A stretch of DNA of 64,000 bases from an uncultured Chlorobiaceae bacterium (lineage in GTDB: Bacteria; Bacteroidota; Chlorobiia; Chlorobiales; Chlorobiaceae), in contig CAIJGA010000020.1 in NCBI GenBank assembly GCA_903820085.1, forward strand, positions 36,837 through 100,836, given 5' to 3'. A program made the position numbers and the translations under genes. This document shows, piece by piece, positions 1 through 8,399 of this stretch. Every line of letters begins with the position of its first letter. The stretch's first letter is position 1. Under the pieces are notes generated by a model that was not told the origin of the DNA, did no database searches, and saw only the letters and a list, made by a program, of their open reading frames with translations.

Positions 1-359
1 GCATGTTTGTCCCGAGCTTCGATGATGAAGCAACAAGAAAAGGGTGGTGCCTCTACAAGATGGGCTGCAAAGGTCCTACCACCTACAACTCATGCTCCAA
101 GATCCAGTGGAACGGCGGAACAAGCTTCCCGATCGGTTCCGGTCACCCCTGCATCGGCTGTTCCGAGCCAAATTTCTGGGACAGGGGCCCATTCTACCAA
201 AGACTTGCTGAAGTGCCATTCCTCGGCACAGACAGCAATGCCGACAAGATCGGCATACTTGCCGTTGGTGCCGCTGCCGCAGGTGCTGCCGCTCATGCGG
301 CCGTTACGGCAGTAAAGAAGGCGAAAGAAGAGAAGCATGATAATAAAGATAATGCCTAA
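1..359 (+). CDS. hupS: [NiFe] uptake hydrogenase small subunit, C-terminal part (partial)
   Basis: This is the last 118 codons of the small, electron-transferring subunit of a group 1 membrane-bound uptake hydrogenase. The gene enters from the left edge, so the ATG at 3 is an internal Met, not a start. The piece carries the cysteine blocks [16 protein letters not shown] and GHPCIGC, which in this family bind the distal [4Fe-4S] and medial [3Fe-4S] clusters. An Ala/Gly/Val-rich hydrophobic stretch at residues 83-104 of the fragment, followed by a Lys-rich tail, fits the usual C-terminal membrane anchor. It lies 15 bp before hupL and is surely in the same operon. Confidence 0.95.
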   Translation, partial: MFVPSFDDEATRKGWCLYKMGCKGPTTYNSCSKIQWNGGTSFPIGSGHPCIGCSEPNFWDRGPFYQRLAEVPFLGTDSNADKIGILAVGAAAAGAAAHAAVTAVKKAKEEKHDNKDNA

Positions 360-374
360 CCCCGGGAGTAGCTC

Positions 375-2093
375 ATGGCCAAAAAAATAGTTGTTGATCC
401 GATTCCTCGTATTGAGGGACATTTGAGAATAGAGGCAAAGCTGAACGACAGCAATATCATTGAGGACGCTTACTCCAGCGGTACGATGTGGCGTGGCATT
501 GAGGTTATCCTCAAAGGTCGCGACCCAAGGGATGCCTGGGCCTTCACCGAGCGTATCTGCGGTGTCTGTACCTCAGTGCATGCTCTGGCATCAGTTCGCT
601 GCGTCGAAGATGCACTTGGCATCACCGTACCAACCAATGCCCGCATCATCAGAAACCTGATGAATGCAACGCAGGTAACGCAGGACCATCTGGTCCACTT
701 TTACCACCTGCACGCCTTCGACTGGGTTGATGTGGTCAGCGCCCTCAAAGCCGATCCAAAACAGGCATCGGCTATTGCACAGAGCATCTCCCCCTGGCCA
801 AAATCATCGGTAGGCTACTTCAAGGATTTGCAGCAGCGCCTGGTTGGCTTTGTCGAAAGCGGCCAGCTTGGCATTTTCTCAAATGGTTACTGGGGTCATC
901 CCGCCTACAAGCTTCCGCCGGAAGTCAATCTGATTGCTGTGGCGCACTACCTCGAAGCGCTTGATTTCCAGAAGGAAATTGTCAAGATCCAAACCATATT
1001 CGGCGGCAAGAACCCTCATCCGAACTACCTCGTTGGCGGCATGGCCTGCGCTATCGATCCAAACCGCGACACCGCCATCAACATTGAGCGGCTCGCGATG
1101 ATCAAAAAAATCATTGACGACACCACCGCCTTTATCGACCAGGTCTACATCCCCGATCTGCTTGCCATTGCAGGCTACTACAAGGGGTGGCTGCACGGCG
1201 GCGGACTCGGTAACTTCCTCAGTTACGGCGATTTCCCCGAAACCAGGCTTGAAGATTTCAAGACCCTGCTTTGGCCGAGAGGAGCGATACTCAACAAGGA
1301 TCTCAGCACCGTTATTGATGTTGATCCAAGGGATGCCTCGCAGGTTACCGAAGAGGTGAGCCACAGTTGGTATACCTATTCCAAAGGAGACGACAAGGGG
1401 CTTCATCCCTGGGCAGGCGAGACCAATCCGAAATATACCGGCCCCAAGCCGCCATTTGAGCATCTTGATACCGACAAAAAGTACAGCTGGCTCAAAACCC
1501 CCCGCTGGAACAACCATGCGATGGAGGTCGGCCCGCTTGCCCGCGTCCTGATTGCCTATGCCAAGGGCGATCCGATGATCAAGGATACCGTCGGCATGGT
1601 GCTGTCAAAGCTTGGCGTTGGTCCCGAGGCACTCTTTTCAACCCTTGGCCGTACAGCCGCCAGAGGCATTGAGTGCAAGCAGACCGCCGGGTTCATGCGC
1701 CACTACTATGACCAGCTTATTGCCAATATCAAAACCGGCGACTACCAGACCTTCAACAACGAACGTTGGGATCCGTCAACCTGGCCGGATGAATGCAAGG
1801 GATTTGGCTATACCGAAGCACCACGCGGCTCCCTTGGCCACTGGATCCACATCGAGGACAAGAAGATCAAGGAGTACCAGATTGTTGTACCCTCCACCTG
1901 GAACGCCTCGCCACGTGACGCCAACGGCAAGTCCGGTGCATACGAGTCGGCCTTGAAGGGCACACCCATGATCAATCCGGAACAGCCGCTTGAGATTCTC
2001 AGAACGGTACACTCATTTGATCCGTGCCTTGCCTGTGCATCTCACTTGTTTGATATGCATGGCAACGAGATAACATCGGTTACAATCGTCTAA
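375..2093 (+). CDS. hupL: [NiFe] uptake hydrogenase large subunit
   Basis: This is the catalytic subunit of a group 1 [NiFe] hydrogenase, 572 residues, the usual length. The N-terminal L1 motif ERICGVC supplies R60, C62 and C65, and the C-terminal L2 motif DPCLACASH supplies C551 and C554; these four cysteines hold the Ni-Fe centre. His557 is followed by a 15-residue tail that the maturation protease (here HupD) is expected to remove after nickel insertion. The ATG is preceded by a GGGAG Shine-Dalgarno. With HupS and the cytochrome b HupC it would feed electrons from hydrogen into the quinone pool. The active-site motifs are intact, so the enzyme should be functional. Confidence 0.97.
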   Translation: MAKKIVVDPIPRIEGHLRIEAKLNDSNIIEDAYSSGTMWRGIEVILKGRDPRDAWAFTERICGVCTSVHALASVRCVEDALGITVPTNARIIRNLMNATQVTQDHLVHFYHLHAFDWVDVVSALKADPKQASAIAQSISPWPKSSVGYFKDLQQRLVGFVESGQLGIFSNGYWGHPAYKLPPEVNLIAVAHYLEALDFQKEIVKIQTIFGGKNPHPNYLVGGMACAIDPNRDTAINIERLAMIKKIIDDTTAFIDQVYIPDLLAIAGYYKGWLHGGGLGNFLSYGDFPETRLEDFKTLLWPRGAILNKDLSTVIDVDPRDASQVTEEVSHSWYTYSKGDDKGLHPWAGETNPKYTGPKPPFEHLDTDKKYSWLKTPRWNNHAMEVGPLARVLIAYAKGDPMIKDTVGMVLSKLGVGPEALFSTLGRTAARGIECKQTAGFMRHYYDQLIANIKTGDYQTFNNERWDPSTWPDECKGFGYTEAPRGSLGHWIHIEDKKIKEYQIVVPSTWNASPRDANGKSGAYESALKGTPMINPEQPLEILRTVHSFDPCLACASHLFDMHGNEITSVTIV

Positions 2094-2106
2094 ACGGAGC
2101 TTTGTC

Positions 2107-2790
2107 ATGGGGAGAATAATAGAAGAAATCTATGTCTGGAGGTTGCCAGTCAGGCTGTATCACTGGATCAACGCCCTTTGTATGCTGGTTCTTTTTGGGA
2201 CGGGCATGTTTATCGCGGCCCCCCTGCTGAGTCCTCCACTCGGTGAGGCGGTCTGGTACAAGGGAATGGCCTGGTGGCGCTATCTGCATTTTGTTTTCGC
2301 CTTTGTTTTTATCGCCAACTTCCTATTCCGCATGTACTGGGCACTCTTCGGCAACGACAAATACGGCCGGTTCGGCGGATTCAGACCCTGGTCGCCCTCA
2401 TGGTGGGGCACGCCATTCAGGGAGCAGGTTGAGTCCTATCTCTTTCTGCGTTCGGATGAACCGAACTATGTCGGTCATAACCCTGTCGCAGCTCTGGCCC
2501 ACTTTGTCTTCATCTTCTGTGGCTCGACCTTCATGATATTTTCGGGTCTTGCGATGTATGGAGAAAACAATCCAGGAGGGTTCAGTGACCTTTGGTTCGG
2601 ATGGATGATTCCGCTTTTCGGTGGCAGCTACACCCTTCATTTTACACACCATCTGGGGTCATGGATGTTACCGATCTATGTTATCATGCACCTCTATGCG
2701 GTTGTCCGTCACGATGTGGTCGACCGTACCAGCGTTACCTCATCAATCATTACCGGCTACAAGCACAAGGTTGAAGAAGAGCCTATGTAA
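2107..2790 (+). CDS. hupC: Hydrogenase b-type cytochrome subunit
   Basis: This is a 227-residue integral membrane di-heme cytochrome b of the HupC/HyaC family. It anchors the HupSL dimer to the membrane and passes electrons to quinone. Hydrophobic segments cover roughly residues 20-45, 55-75, 125-155 and 180-205. Histidines lie in the positions expected for heme ligation: RLYHWIN near the N-terminus, RYLHFVF, and FTHHLGSW followed by MHLYAVVRHD near the C-terminus. It starts 13 bp after hupL with a GGAG-type ribosome-binding site, so it is co-transcribed. A strong hairpin terminator follows immediately. Confidence 0.95.
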   Translation: MGRIIEEIYVWRLPVRLYHWINALCMLVLFGTGMFIAAPLLSPPLGEAVWYKGMAWWRYLHFVFAFVFIANFLFRMYWALFGNDKYGRFGGFRPWSPSWWGTPFREQVESYLFLRSDEPNYVGHNPVAALAHFVFIFCGSTFMIFSGLAMYGENNPGGFSDLWFGWMIPLFGGSYTLHFTHHLGSWMLPIYVIMHLYAVVRHDVVDRTSVTSSIITGYKHKVEEEPM

Positions 2791-2825
2791 GGGTGACCTG
2801 AAGGAACCCCTGTTTTGTCATACGC

Positions 2826-2868
2826 AAAGCCCGCTGCAGCAGACGATGGTCCCTGCAGCGGGCTTTTC
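2826..2868 (+). terminator. Rho-independent terminator between hupC and hupD
   Basis: A perfect 14-bp inverted repeat (2826-2839 pairs with 2853-2866) encloses a 13-nt loop and runs straight into a T-rich end (TTTTCC). It lies 36 bp after the hupC stop and 46 bp before hupD. As drawn it would end most hupSLC transcripts; read-through or a separate promoter would be needed for hupD. Confidence 0.85.
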
Positions 2869-2913
2869 CTCATAGGCCCCGCACTTTCCCACGACTAATC
2901 AAAGCAATCAACA

Positions 2914-3405
2914 GTGAAGTACAACAAAATCAATATTATCGGTCTCGGCAACCTGCTTCATGGAGATGAAGGCTTCGGAGTAACCGCGCTTAACGCCTTT
3001 CGTGCCGCATCCGACTTTCCTGACCAGGTAAACTGGATTGACGGAGGAACTCAGGGCATCTACCTGCTCGACTATATCGAATCCTGCGACGCCGTCCTGG
3101 TATTCGACGCCCTCGTTCCCGTCGAATACGATCGGGGAGTTTACGTCTATCGCAATAAAGAGCTTCCCGCCTTCATTCACCGCAAGATGTCATCCCACCA
3201 GATGGGCTTCAGCGAACTGCTCGGCCTTGCCCAACTGCGCGGAAAAATGCCCGCCGAACTGGTTTTGATCGGCGTTCCGCCAAAAGAGCTTGAACTGCAT
3301 ATCGGCCTCAGCCCCGAAGTATCCCTGCTCCTGTCAGAAGCCGTAGAGAAGGGGAGAGCGATAGTAGAAGGGTGGCTGGCAGATAGTACTCATTCAAACA
3401 CATAG
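2914..3405 (+). CDS. hupD: Hydrogenase maturation endopeptidase
   Basis: This 163-residue protein of the HupD/HyaD/HybD family cuts the C-terminal tail from the nickel-loaded large subunit. The glycine-rich start GLGNLLHGDEGFGV carries Glu19, VFDALVP carries Asp65 and SSHQMGF carries His95. These match the three nickel-binding residues known for HybD. The start is a GTG with no strong ribosome-binding site in front. The gene is separated from hupC by a terminator, so its expression may be lower than, or partly independent of, hupSLC. Its last 16 bp overlap the convergent minus-strand gene. Confidence 0.93.
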   Translation: MKYNKINIIGLGNLLHGDEGFGVTALNAFRAASDFPDQVNWIDGGTQGIYLLDYIESCDAVLVFDALVPVEYDRGVYVYRNKELPAFIHRKMSSHQMGFSELLGLAQLRGKMPAELVLIGVPPKELELHIGLSPEVSLLLSEAVEKGRAIVEGWLADSTHSNT

Positions 3406-4682
3406 TCGCGCTCAATAAGCCCCTTATTCACCAGGGTCGTCTCAATCAGCCTGGTTGAGACGTTGAAATAGTGGGCAGCATCATCAAGCTTCTCTTCCCC
3501 GAAATCATCAGCAACAAATAGCTTCAATTCATCAGCCGGGCAGAGGAATTCCTGGGCAAATGCCCGCTGGAACTTTTGCCGGGCGGTTTTAATATCCGTA
3601 ACCGGTAAAAAACTGTCAGAATCGGCCGAAAAAAGTTGGTCACCAATAACCCGTAAAAGTGCGAATCGGCGACTTGTTTCATATCCTGTATGCAAACAGG
3701 TGTCAAGATGATCCCTTTTTCCATTACGAAAGCCCACGGTTATCGGGCTTTTTACGCTCTGGCTGAGAGTAAGGATATTGCCAGACAATGAGAACAGATG
3801 GCGCAATTGATCATTGCTTACCGGTCCATCCTGCAGCGACCAGTGCGTCCTTGCAGAGCGTGCCGCAATAGCCGCTCTCTCCCATGGCAGGAGTGCAGAG
3901 TCTATTCCTGCGGTTTGCTTTCTTAAAATATCAGAATCAGGCACAACCATCGAAATAGTCTGCTGGCGTACATGCTTGAAGAGAAAGGCTAACACATCAA
4001 GAGTCTCCTCTTTGCTATGCGCAAGCACCTCATCCACAGCTCCCGGACCCAGCGATGTTCCTTGCGCAATCAGTGCGGCAATCAGCTCCTCGTTTCCCTC
4101 ATCAGGGTCATAACCCAACAACGCCTCAATCTCACGCCACCGGTTACTCGAAGGCTGGCTTCGTTCATCAACGACTTCCTTTCTGAGATCTTGCAACAGC
4201 GTTGTTCTGCAACCCATTGTCTGCAACCGGTCTATTACGGCATCGACAAATGAGAGGACGGCAGCTTCAAAGTCAGCCACAGAAACCAGTTCATATATCC
4301 CGTTAAGATATCGCACCATTTGTTGGCTGCTCTGCGGTGTAGGAGCCATACGAACCAATACGGAATCGCCGTCACTGCTGAAGCTTAAGTCAGGCCAAAG
4401 GAACCCTTGACCGATAGCGCCGAGGCGGTGACTCATTTGCCACGAGTGCGACTTCCGTTCAGGCTCACGTACCAGCCGCCACCAATTGCCAAGTAACCAC
4501 AACGCCAAAGCATAAGCAGAAACGCGCGCAGCAGAACGGATGGTTTTGGTATGGACATCTTCCAGTTCAGTAACCACAACCCCGCCCACCGTGATTTTAA
4601 TTTCAGCAAAGGTAAATCGCTCCGCTTCATCAGCAACATGACGGTCAAGCCATGCAAAATCGATAGTAAAGCTCTTGGTCAT
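3390..4682 (-). CDS. Uncharacterised protein with degenerate ImmA/IrrE-like domain
   Basis: A 430-residue protein of unknown function. The C-terminal 100 residues resemble the ImmA/IrrE metalloprotease-like domain: RRFALLRVIGDQL sits where the family has the RRFTLAHELGH-type motif, and FQRAFAQEFLCPADEL matches its second conserved block. A DDAAHYFNVS...LVNKGLI tail follows, as in those proteins. The HExxH zinc site is replaced (His, Glu and His become Arg, Val and Asp), so protease activity is unlikely. The ATG at 4682 has a GGGAGGA ribosome-binding site and overlaps the upstream stop as ATGA. A TTG at 4697 lies upstream in frame but would put that site inside the gene. It is probably co-translated with its neighbour. 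Confidence 0.7.
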   Translation of the reverse strand: MTKSFTIDFAWLDRHVADEAERFTFAEIKITVGGVVVTELEDVHTKTIRSAARVSAYALALWLLGNWWRLVREPERKSHSWQMSHRLGAIGQGFLWPDLSFSSDGDSVLVRMAPTPQSSQQMVRYLNGIYELVSVADFEAAVLSFVDAVIDRLQTMGCRTTLLQDLRKEVVDERSQPSSNRWREIEALLGYDPDEGNEELIAALIAQGTSLGPGAVDEVLAHSKEETLDVLAFLFKHVRQQTISMVVPDSDILRKQTAGIDSALLPWERAAIAARSARTHWSLQDGPVSNDQLRHLFSLSGNILTLSQSVKSPITVGFRNGKRDHLDTCLHTGYETSRRFALLRVIGDQLFSADSDSFLPVTDIKTARQKFQRAFAQEFLCPADELKLFVADDFGEEKLDDAAHYFNVSTRLIETTLVNKGLIERDYVFE

Positions 4683-5110
4683 TGAGATTCCTCCCAACGC
4701 AATAAAACCATTTCAGCAAAGGGGTCATTGTCGGGCATGGGGTATCCATGATAAACTCCCGAAAAGGCATTTTCAAGTTGTGCCTCTACAGGAGAACCAT
4801 CTGCCGTAACGGCCCAGATGTTCTGCGGAAAATCCTTATTCTGATATATTTGGCTGACCATACCTTTCCTTATACCCTCCTTTAACAGTCTTTCAGCTTC
4901 AACTTTTGAAAAAAGCCGAATATCATCACAAAGCGATTTATCTGCTCTTGGCTGTGCCGGTGGCGTCAGCCCGAAATCGCCCGGATTGCGTTTATGCTCC
5001 GGGTTGCCGCCGTAACAAACCCTTTGCGCAATATCTTCACGCATCGACGAACTGATAGCTGCAATAAAACGGCGCTTTGGATTATACCCGCTCTTTCTTT
5101 TCATAGGCAT
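4679..5110 (-). CDS. Conserved hypothetical protein, partner of the ImmA/IrrE-like gene
   Basis: A 143-residue basic-to-neutral soluble protein. I recognise its sequence style (YGGNPEHKRNPGDFGL near residue 33, then PRADKSLCD, and WAVTADGSPVEAQLEN with HGYPMPDNDPF near the end) from uncharacterised proteins scattered across many bacteria, but I know of no assigned function. It has no signal peptide or membrane segment. It is the first gene of a two-gene unit; its stop overlaps the next start as ATGA. A short inverted repeat (AGGAT-N6-ATCCT, 5114-5129) lies just upstream of the start. The pairing looks like an accessory, possibly toxin-antitoxin or defence, unit, which is inference only. Confidence 0.7.
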   Translation of the reverse strand: MPMKRKSGYNPKRRFIAAISSSMREDIAQRVCYGGNPEHKRNPGDFGLTPPAQPRADKSLCDDIRLFSKVEAERLLKEGIRKGMVSQIYQNKDFPQNIWAVTADGSPVEAQLENAFSGVYHGYPMPDNDPFAEMVLLRWEESQ

Positions 5111-5257
5111 GTAAGGATTTACACATCCTAACCATAACCTGACCCGTCAAAAGAGTTATGATACCAGTCAGGGATGTGCATGCATTGCCACTTGTCAAGC
5201 GTATTGCTTAAGAATGGTAGCTTTGCCAGTAAATATACTTTTAATAAAGTGATTACG

Positions 5258-5303
5258 AAAAAACAGTGCAGCCGCAAATAACAGCCAGTTAACTTGCGGC
5301 TGC
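5258..5303 (-). terminator. Rho-independent terminator after folE
   Basis: Read on the minus strand, a perfect 10-bp GC-rich stem (arms 5294-5303 and 5268-5277) is followed four bases later by six T residues (5263-5258). A second, stronger 13-bp hairpin with a 6-nt loop (arms 5317-5329 and 5336-5348) lies between it and the folE stop but lacks its own T run. Together they form a double-hairpin end to the folE unit. Confidence 0.85.
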
Positions 5304-5360
5304 ATGTCTCTATGCCGCTTCTGCGTGAAAGGTTGTTCACGCAGAAGCCAACGCCGGGCG

Positions 5361-6047
5361 CTACGGCTTGATCAGGCGGAGGAATTCGCTTCTGGTCGGC
5401 TGTGAGGTAATGAACTGCCCCGACATGGCTGAGGTGGTCGTGATCGAGTTGAGCTTTTCGACTCCGCGCATCACCATGCACAGATGCCTTGCCTCAATAA
5501 CAACAGCAACCCCTTTCGGGTTCAGCACACTCTGGATTGCATCCCGGATCTGCTGGGTCAGCCGCTCCTGAACCTGCAGGCGCCGCGCAAACACCTCAAC
5601 CACCCGCGCCAGTTTTGACAGCCCCACAATTTTTCCGTCAGGAATATAGGCAACATGAGCCTTCCCGAAAAAAGGAAGCATATGGTGCTCGCACATCGAA
5701 AAAAGGTCAATATCCCTCACCAGCACCATCTCATCATAAGCCTCGGTAAAGACAGCCTTTTTCAGCATCTCCTCAGGATCCTCACGGTACCCTTTGGTTA
5801 AAAACCTAAGCGAGCGGGCAACCCGTTCGGGCGTTTTCAGCAACCCCTCCCGGCCCGGCTCTTCGCCTATTCCTTCAAGCATGGCGGTAACCGCTCTCGA
5901 CAGTCCGTCAAGAACCAGCGGATCAGTTTCCGTATTGTCCAGCGAGCAGTCATCATCATCGCAGCAGCTTCCACGGCCTGTTGGGAGCTTGCTACTCTCC
6001 AAGATATCTGACAGCATTTTTTCCTGTTTCATAGAGTTTGACTTCAT
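5361..6047 (-). CDS. folE: GTP cyclohydrolase I
   Basis: This 228-residue enzyme converts GTP to 7,8-dihydroneopterin triphosphate, the first step of folate and tetrahydrobiopterin synthesis. Zinc ligands are visible as C119 and H122 in MCEHHMLPF and C190 in ARHLCMVM; H121 is the catalytic neighbour, and [15 protein letters not shown] (63-77) is also typical. The N-terminal 45 residues are a poorly conserved extension with a Cys/Asp-rich patch (SCCDDDDC). I start at the ATG at 6047, which has a GGGAGA ribosome-binding site; a TTG-initiated form reaching 6092 is also open. The gene overlaps the end of the PTPS gene by 56 bp, so the two pterin enzymes are expressed together. Confidence 0.95.
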   Translation of the reverse strand: MKSNSMKQEKMLSDILESSKLPTGRGSCCDDDDCSLDNTETDPLVLDGLSRAVTAMLEGIGEEPGREGLLKTPERVARSLRFLTKGYREDPEEMLKKAVFTEAYDEMVLVRDIDLFSMCEHHMLPFFGKAHVAYIPDGKIVGLSKLARVVEVFARRLQVQERLTQQIRDAIQSVLNPKGVAVVIEARHLCMVMRGVEKLNSITTTSAMSGQFITSQPTRSEFLRLIKP

Positions 6048-6441
6048 GGAGAACAATCTCCCGATTATTGATGCTTTGCAGCCGTTCTGCAACGATATCC
6101 CATATCAGCACAGCGAGCACTTCGGTCGTAGGCACACAATCCTGCAATTCCGGCACGTCATGATTAAGATGCCGGTGGTCGAACCGGGCAATCACTTCCT
6201 CTTCAAGAATAGCCTTAAGTTCTTTCAAGTCAAAAAGAAACCCGGTATTTCGGTTAACCGTACCGCTCACGGTGATTTCAAGCAGATAATTATGCCCGTG
6301 ACCGTATTTGTTACTGCATTTGCCGTAAACCTCAAGGTTCTCACTCTCCGGCCAGTTCGGATTGAACAGCCGATGTGCCGCATTGAACTCAATGGTCCTC
6401 GAAACGTAAACTTTTCTGGGATTCTGCAAAAGATCATTCAT
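5992..6441 (-). CDS. 6-pyruvoyl-tetrahydropterin synthase family protein
   Basis: A 149-residue member of the PTPS/QueD family, which acts on dihydroneopterin triphosphate, the FolE product. Zinc ligands are H23 (FNAAHRL), H48 and H50 (KYGHGHNY) and the catalytic Cys is C42 (GKCSN). The His-to-Cys spacing has the longer insertion found in mammalian PTPS rather than the short loop of QueD, which favours true 6-pyruvoyl-tetrahydropterin synthesis. Overlap with folE supports a two-step pterin pathway. Green sulfur bacteria are known to make biopterin glycosides such as limipterin and tepidopterin, so tetrahydrobiopterin synthesis is the likely role; a QueD role in queuosine synthesis is the alternative. 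Confidence 0.88.
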   Translation of the reverse strand: MNDLLQNPRKVYVSRTIEFNAAHRLFNPNWPESENLEVYGKCSNKYGHGHNYLLEITVSGTVNRNTGFLFDLKELKAILEEEVIARFDHRHLNHDVPELQDCVPTTEVLAVLIWDIVAERLQSINNREIVLHEVKLYETGKNAVRYLGE

Positions 6442-7220
6442 TGAAGAAAGTCGAACGGGTTGCTCTGCTGACCGTCAAAGCAAGATTCTGCAAGATACAG
6501 CAATCTCCTCTTTGTGATTTATTTTTCATCTTCAACCTCTAACTCCGGTACCGGCCTATAAGTTTCATGATAAAGCGCCATTGCAGGTATTGATCATGCC
6601 GGCAGGGCATCAAAACGCCGCCCTGAGGCAGATCGTTTGTCGGCCCGATTGCGTATAATGCACAGTTCCCCTCCTATAGGAAGCCATACAATGAGCACGT
6701 CTCTATTCTACAGATATCATTTTAAAGTGATAATTCGTGACAATCCGTGAGTTGTGCTTGTACCCCGGACCCAATACATTAAATCATTTTTGTCCCGCAT
6801 AACTGCTATTATAATGAGTACTAAGGCGCTTCGTTATACCTGAAAAGCATATCGCCGCCATATTAATCGTGTATAAAAGATTTTTGGTGATCATCAATCA
6901 AAAAAGTTTGTTTTTATTTCTGGAAAAGCATTTTTTATAGCTTATTTTACGAGTGAAATAAAGTGCTGCATACATTTTATATGCATAACGGTGAATCTGG
7001 AAGACATTGTATAGATCGATGAAGTTGATCGAGCTTTGGATTCGCGTCGTAAGTGCAGGATAATTCTAAAAGATCAGAAGATGTGCTTTTAGTCTTTTTA
7101 TTTACTTCGATTGTGACTGAAGGTAGCTTTGCTTTAAGAGGAATATTCTACCCCAAGGTATATTAGCGCTAAGTTACTCAATTTCCACTGTTTTTTTTAA
7201 ACGATTAAAAAAAAGAAAGA
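6442..7220. other. Long gene-free region upstream of the polysaccharide locus
   Basis: No convincing gene lies in these 779 bases. The part next to the PTPS gene is mixed in composition and should hold the promoter of the minus-strand pterin unit. The rest, from about 6800, is A+T-rich and leads into the first polysaccharide gene. The longest upstream ORF with an AGGAAG site, an ATG at 6690, is only 19 codons. The region probably contains the main promoter and an untranslated leader for the glycan locus. I saw no tRNA or clear riboswitch fold, although I cannot fold it. Confidence 0.6.
6804..6815 (+). promoter_or_regulatory. Possible extended -10 promoter element
   Basis: The sequence TGCTATTATAAT contains an extended -10 style TG-N-TATTAT and an overlapping perfect TATAAT. 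No good -35 hexamer is found at 16-18 bp spacing. It is about 400 bp before the first glycan gene. This is a weak prediction. Confidence 0.25.
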
Positions 7221-8375
7221 TTGTCTTTTTTTAATAGTATTGATAACGGCTCACTCATCTCTGGCCTTACCGCTTTGTTGGTAACCGGGGTTATCGTTAT
7301 GACTCAGAAATGGCATGGCAAGCACTCGCATGACACGGTTGACGGTCCTCAAAAGTTTCATGATGAGTCAACCCCAAGAGTGGGCGGGATAGCGATTTTT
7401 CTTGCTCTTGTTGTTGCCTGCTTTGTCTCTCCCAGGCCCCTGTCGGCCCTGCTTTGCCCAATGGTGATTGCCAGCCTGCCAGCCTTTCTTGCGGGCCTGA
7501 CTGAAGACCTAACCAAACGCGTAAGACCCTTTTACCGTCTTCTTGCTACCATGGTCAGCGGTGTTGCGGCATGGTGGCTTACCGGCTACAGCCTTACTCA
7601 TCTTGAATTTGCGGGTTCTTACTCCATACTGGTTTATCTGCCTGTCGCGGTAGCATTTACCGCTTTCGCCGTAGCAGGTGTCGCTCATTCCATCAACATG
7701 ATCGACGGCTTCAACGGTTTGGCATCAGGCACTATCATGCTCATGTTTTTGGCATTAGGATTGATAGCATTTGATGCCGGGGATACACAACTGGCGCAGT
7801 TGTGCCTGACGATGATTGTGGTCATGATCGGCTTTTTTGTTTTTAATTTCCCCTTTGGCAAAATATTTCTGGGTGACGGGGGAGCATATCTGGTTGGATT
7901 TCTGCTTGCATGGGTAGCCGTGATGCTCCCCATGCGCAATCCGCAAATCTCCATATGGTCCCCGCTGTTGGTATGCGCCTACCCTTTTAATGAAGCCCTC
8001 TTCACCATGGCCCGCCGCTTCGCCGGCAAAGTTTCCCTTGGTGCGCCCGACAGCAAGCACCTGCACAGCCTTATTAAAATAAAGATCGTCAGTTGCTATT
8101 TTGCGCATCTGCACAAAAAAATGCGCAACAGCCTTGTTGCTCCCTTCTGTTGGATCTATGCAGCCCTTGTTTCCAGCATTGCTATCTGGCAGTACACCAA
8201 CACCAACCTGCTCATTGCCGCCTGGCTTATCAGCTTCTTCCTGTATGTCATTCTATACACCCGGCTGAAAGGCCTGGCAACATCTGTAACTCATTACAGA
8301 AAAACAAAAGCTTCCCCTGCAGCAATCAGTCGTGTCGGTGAAGTGAACGGTATATTGCAACAGCAAGAGGGATAG
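7221..8375 (+). CDS. WecA-like undecaprenyl-phosphate sugar-1-phosphate transferase
   Basis: A 384-residue multispanning membrane enzyme of the polyprenyl-phosphate N-acetylhexosamine-1-phosphate transferase (WecA/MraY) superfamily. It would load the first sugar phosphate onto undecaprenyl phosphate. Visible motifs are HDESTPRVGGIAI (47-59), NMIDGFNGL (159-167) with the catalytic-type aspartate, FLGDGGAYLVG (about 216-226) and KHLHSLI near residue 275, a WecA-type His motif. About ten hydrophobic helices are evident. The start is a TTG preceded by AAAGAAAGA; no ATG precedes the first helix. As the first plus-strand gene it opens the polysaccharide locus. Confidence 0.9.
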   Translation: MSFFNSIDNGSLISGLTALLVTGVIVMTQKWHGKHSHDTVDGPQKFHDESTPRVGGIAIFLALVVACFVSPRPLSALLCPMVIASLPAFLAGLTEDLTKRVRPFYRLLATMVSGVAAWWLTGYSLTHLEFAGSYSILVYLPVAVAFTAFAVAGVAHSINMIDGFNGLASGTIMLMFLALGLIAFDAGDTQLAQLCLTMIVVMIGFFVFNFPFGKIFLGDGGAYLVGFLLAWVAVMLPMRNPQISIWSPLLVCAYPFNEALFTMARRFAGKVSLGAPDSKHLHSLIKIKIVSCYFAHLHKKMRNSLVAPFCWIYAALVSSIAIWQYTNTNLLIAAWLISFFLYVILYTRLKGLATSVTHYRKTKASPAAISRVGEVNGILQQQEG

Positions 8376-8399
8376 AATTACTGAAATTTCAGAAAATCC

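Noticed and set aside
879..1517. A 212-codon minus-strand ORF inside hupL
   Set aside because: It is antisense to a highly conserved gene, has no family features and no ribosome-binding site; a shadow of hupL codon usage.
5114..5129. Short inverted repeat AGGAT-N6-ATCCT upstream of the hypothetical gene pair as an operator
   Set aside because: Five-base arms are too short to distinguish from chance; mentioned only as context.
6690..6749. 19-codon ORF with an AGGAAG site in the leader region
   Set aside because: Too short to support; it lacks the repeated regulatory codons of an attenuator peptide and lies over 450 bp from the next gene.
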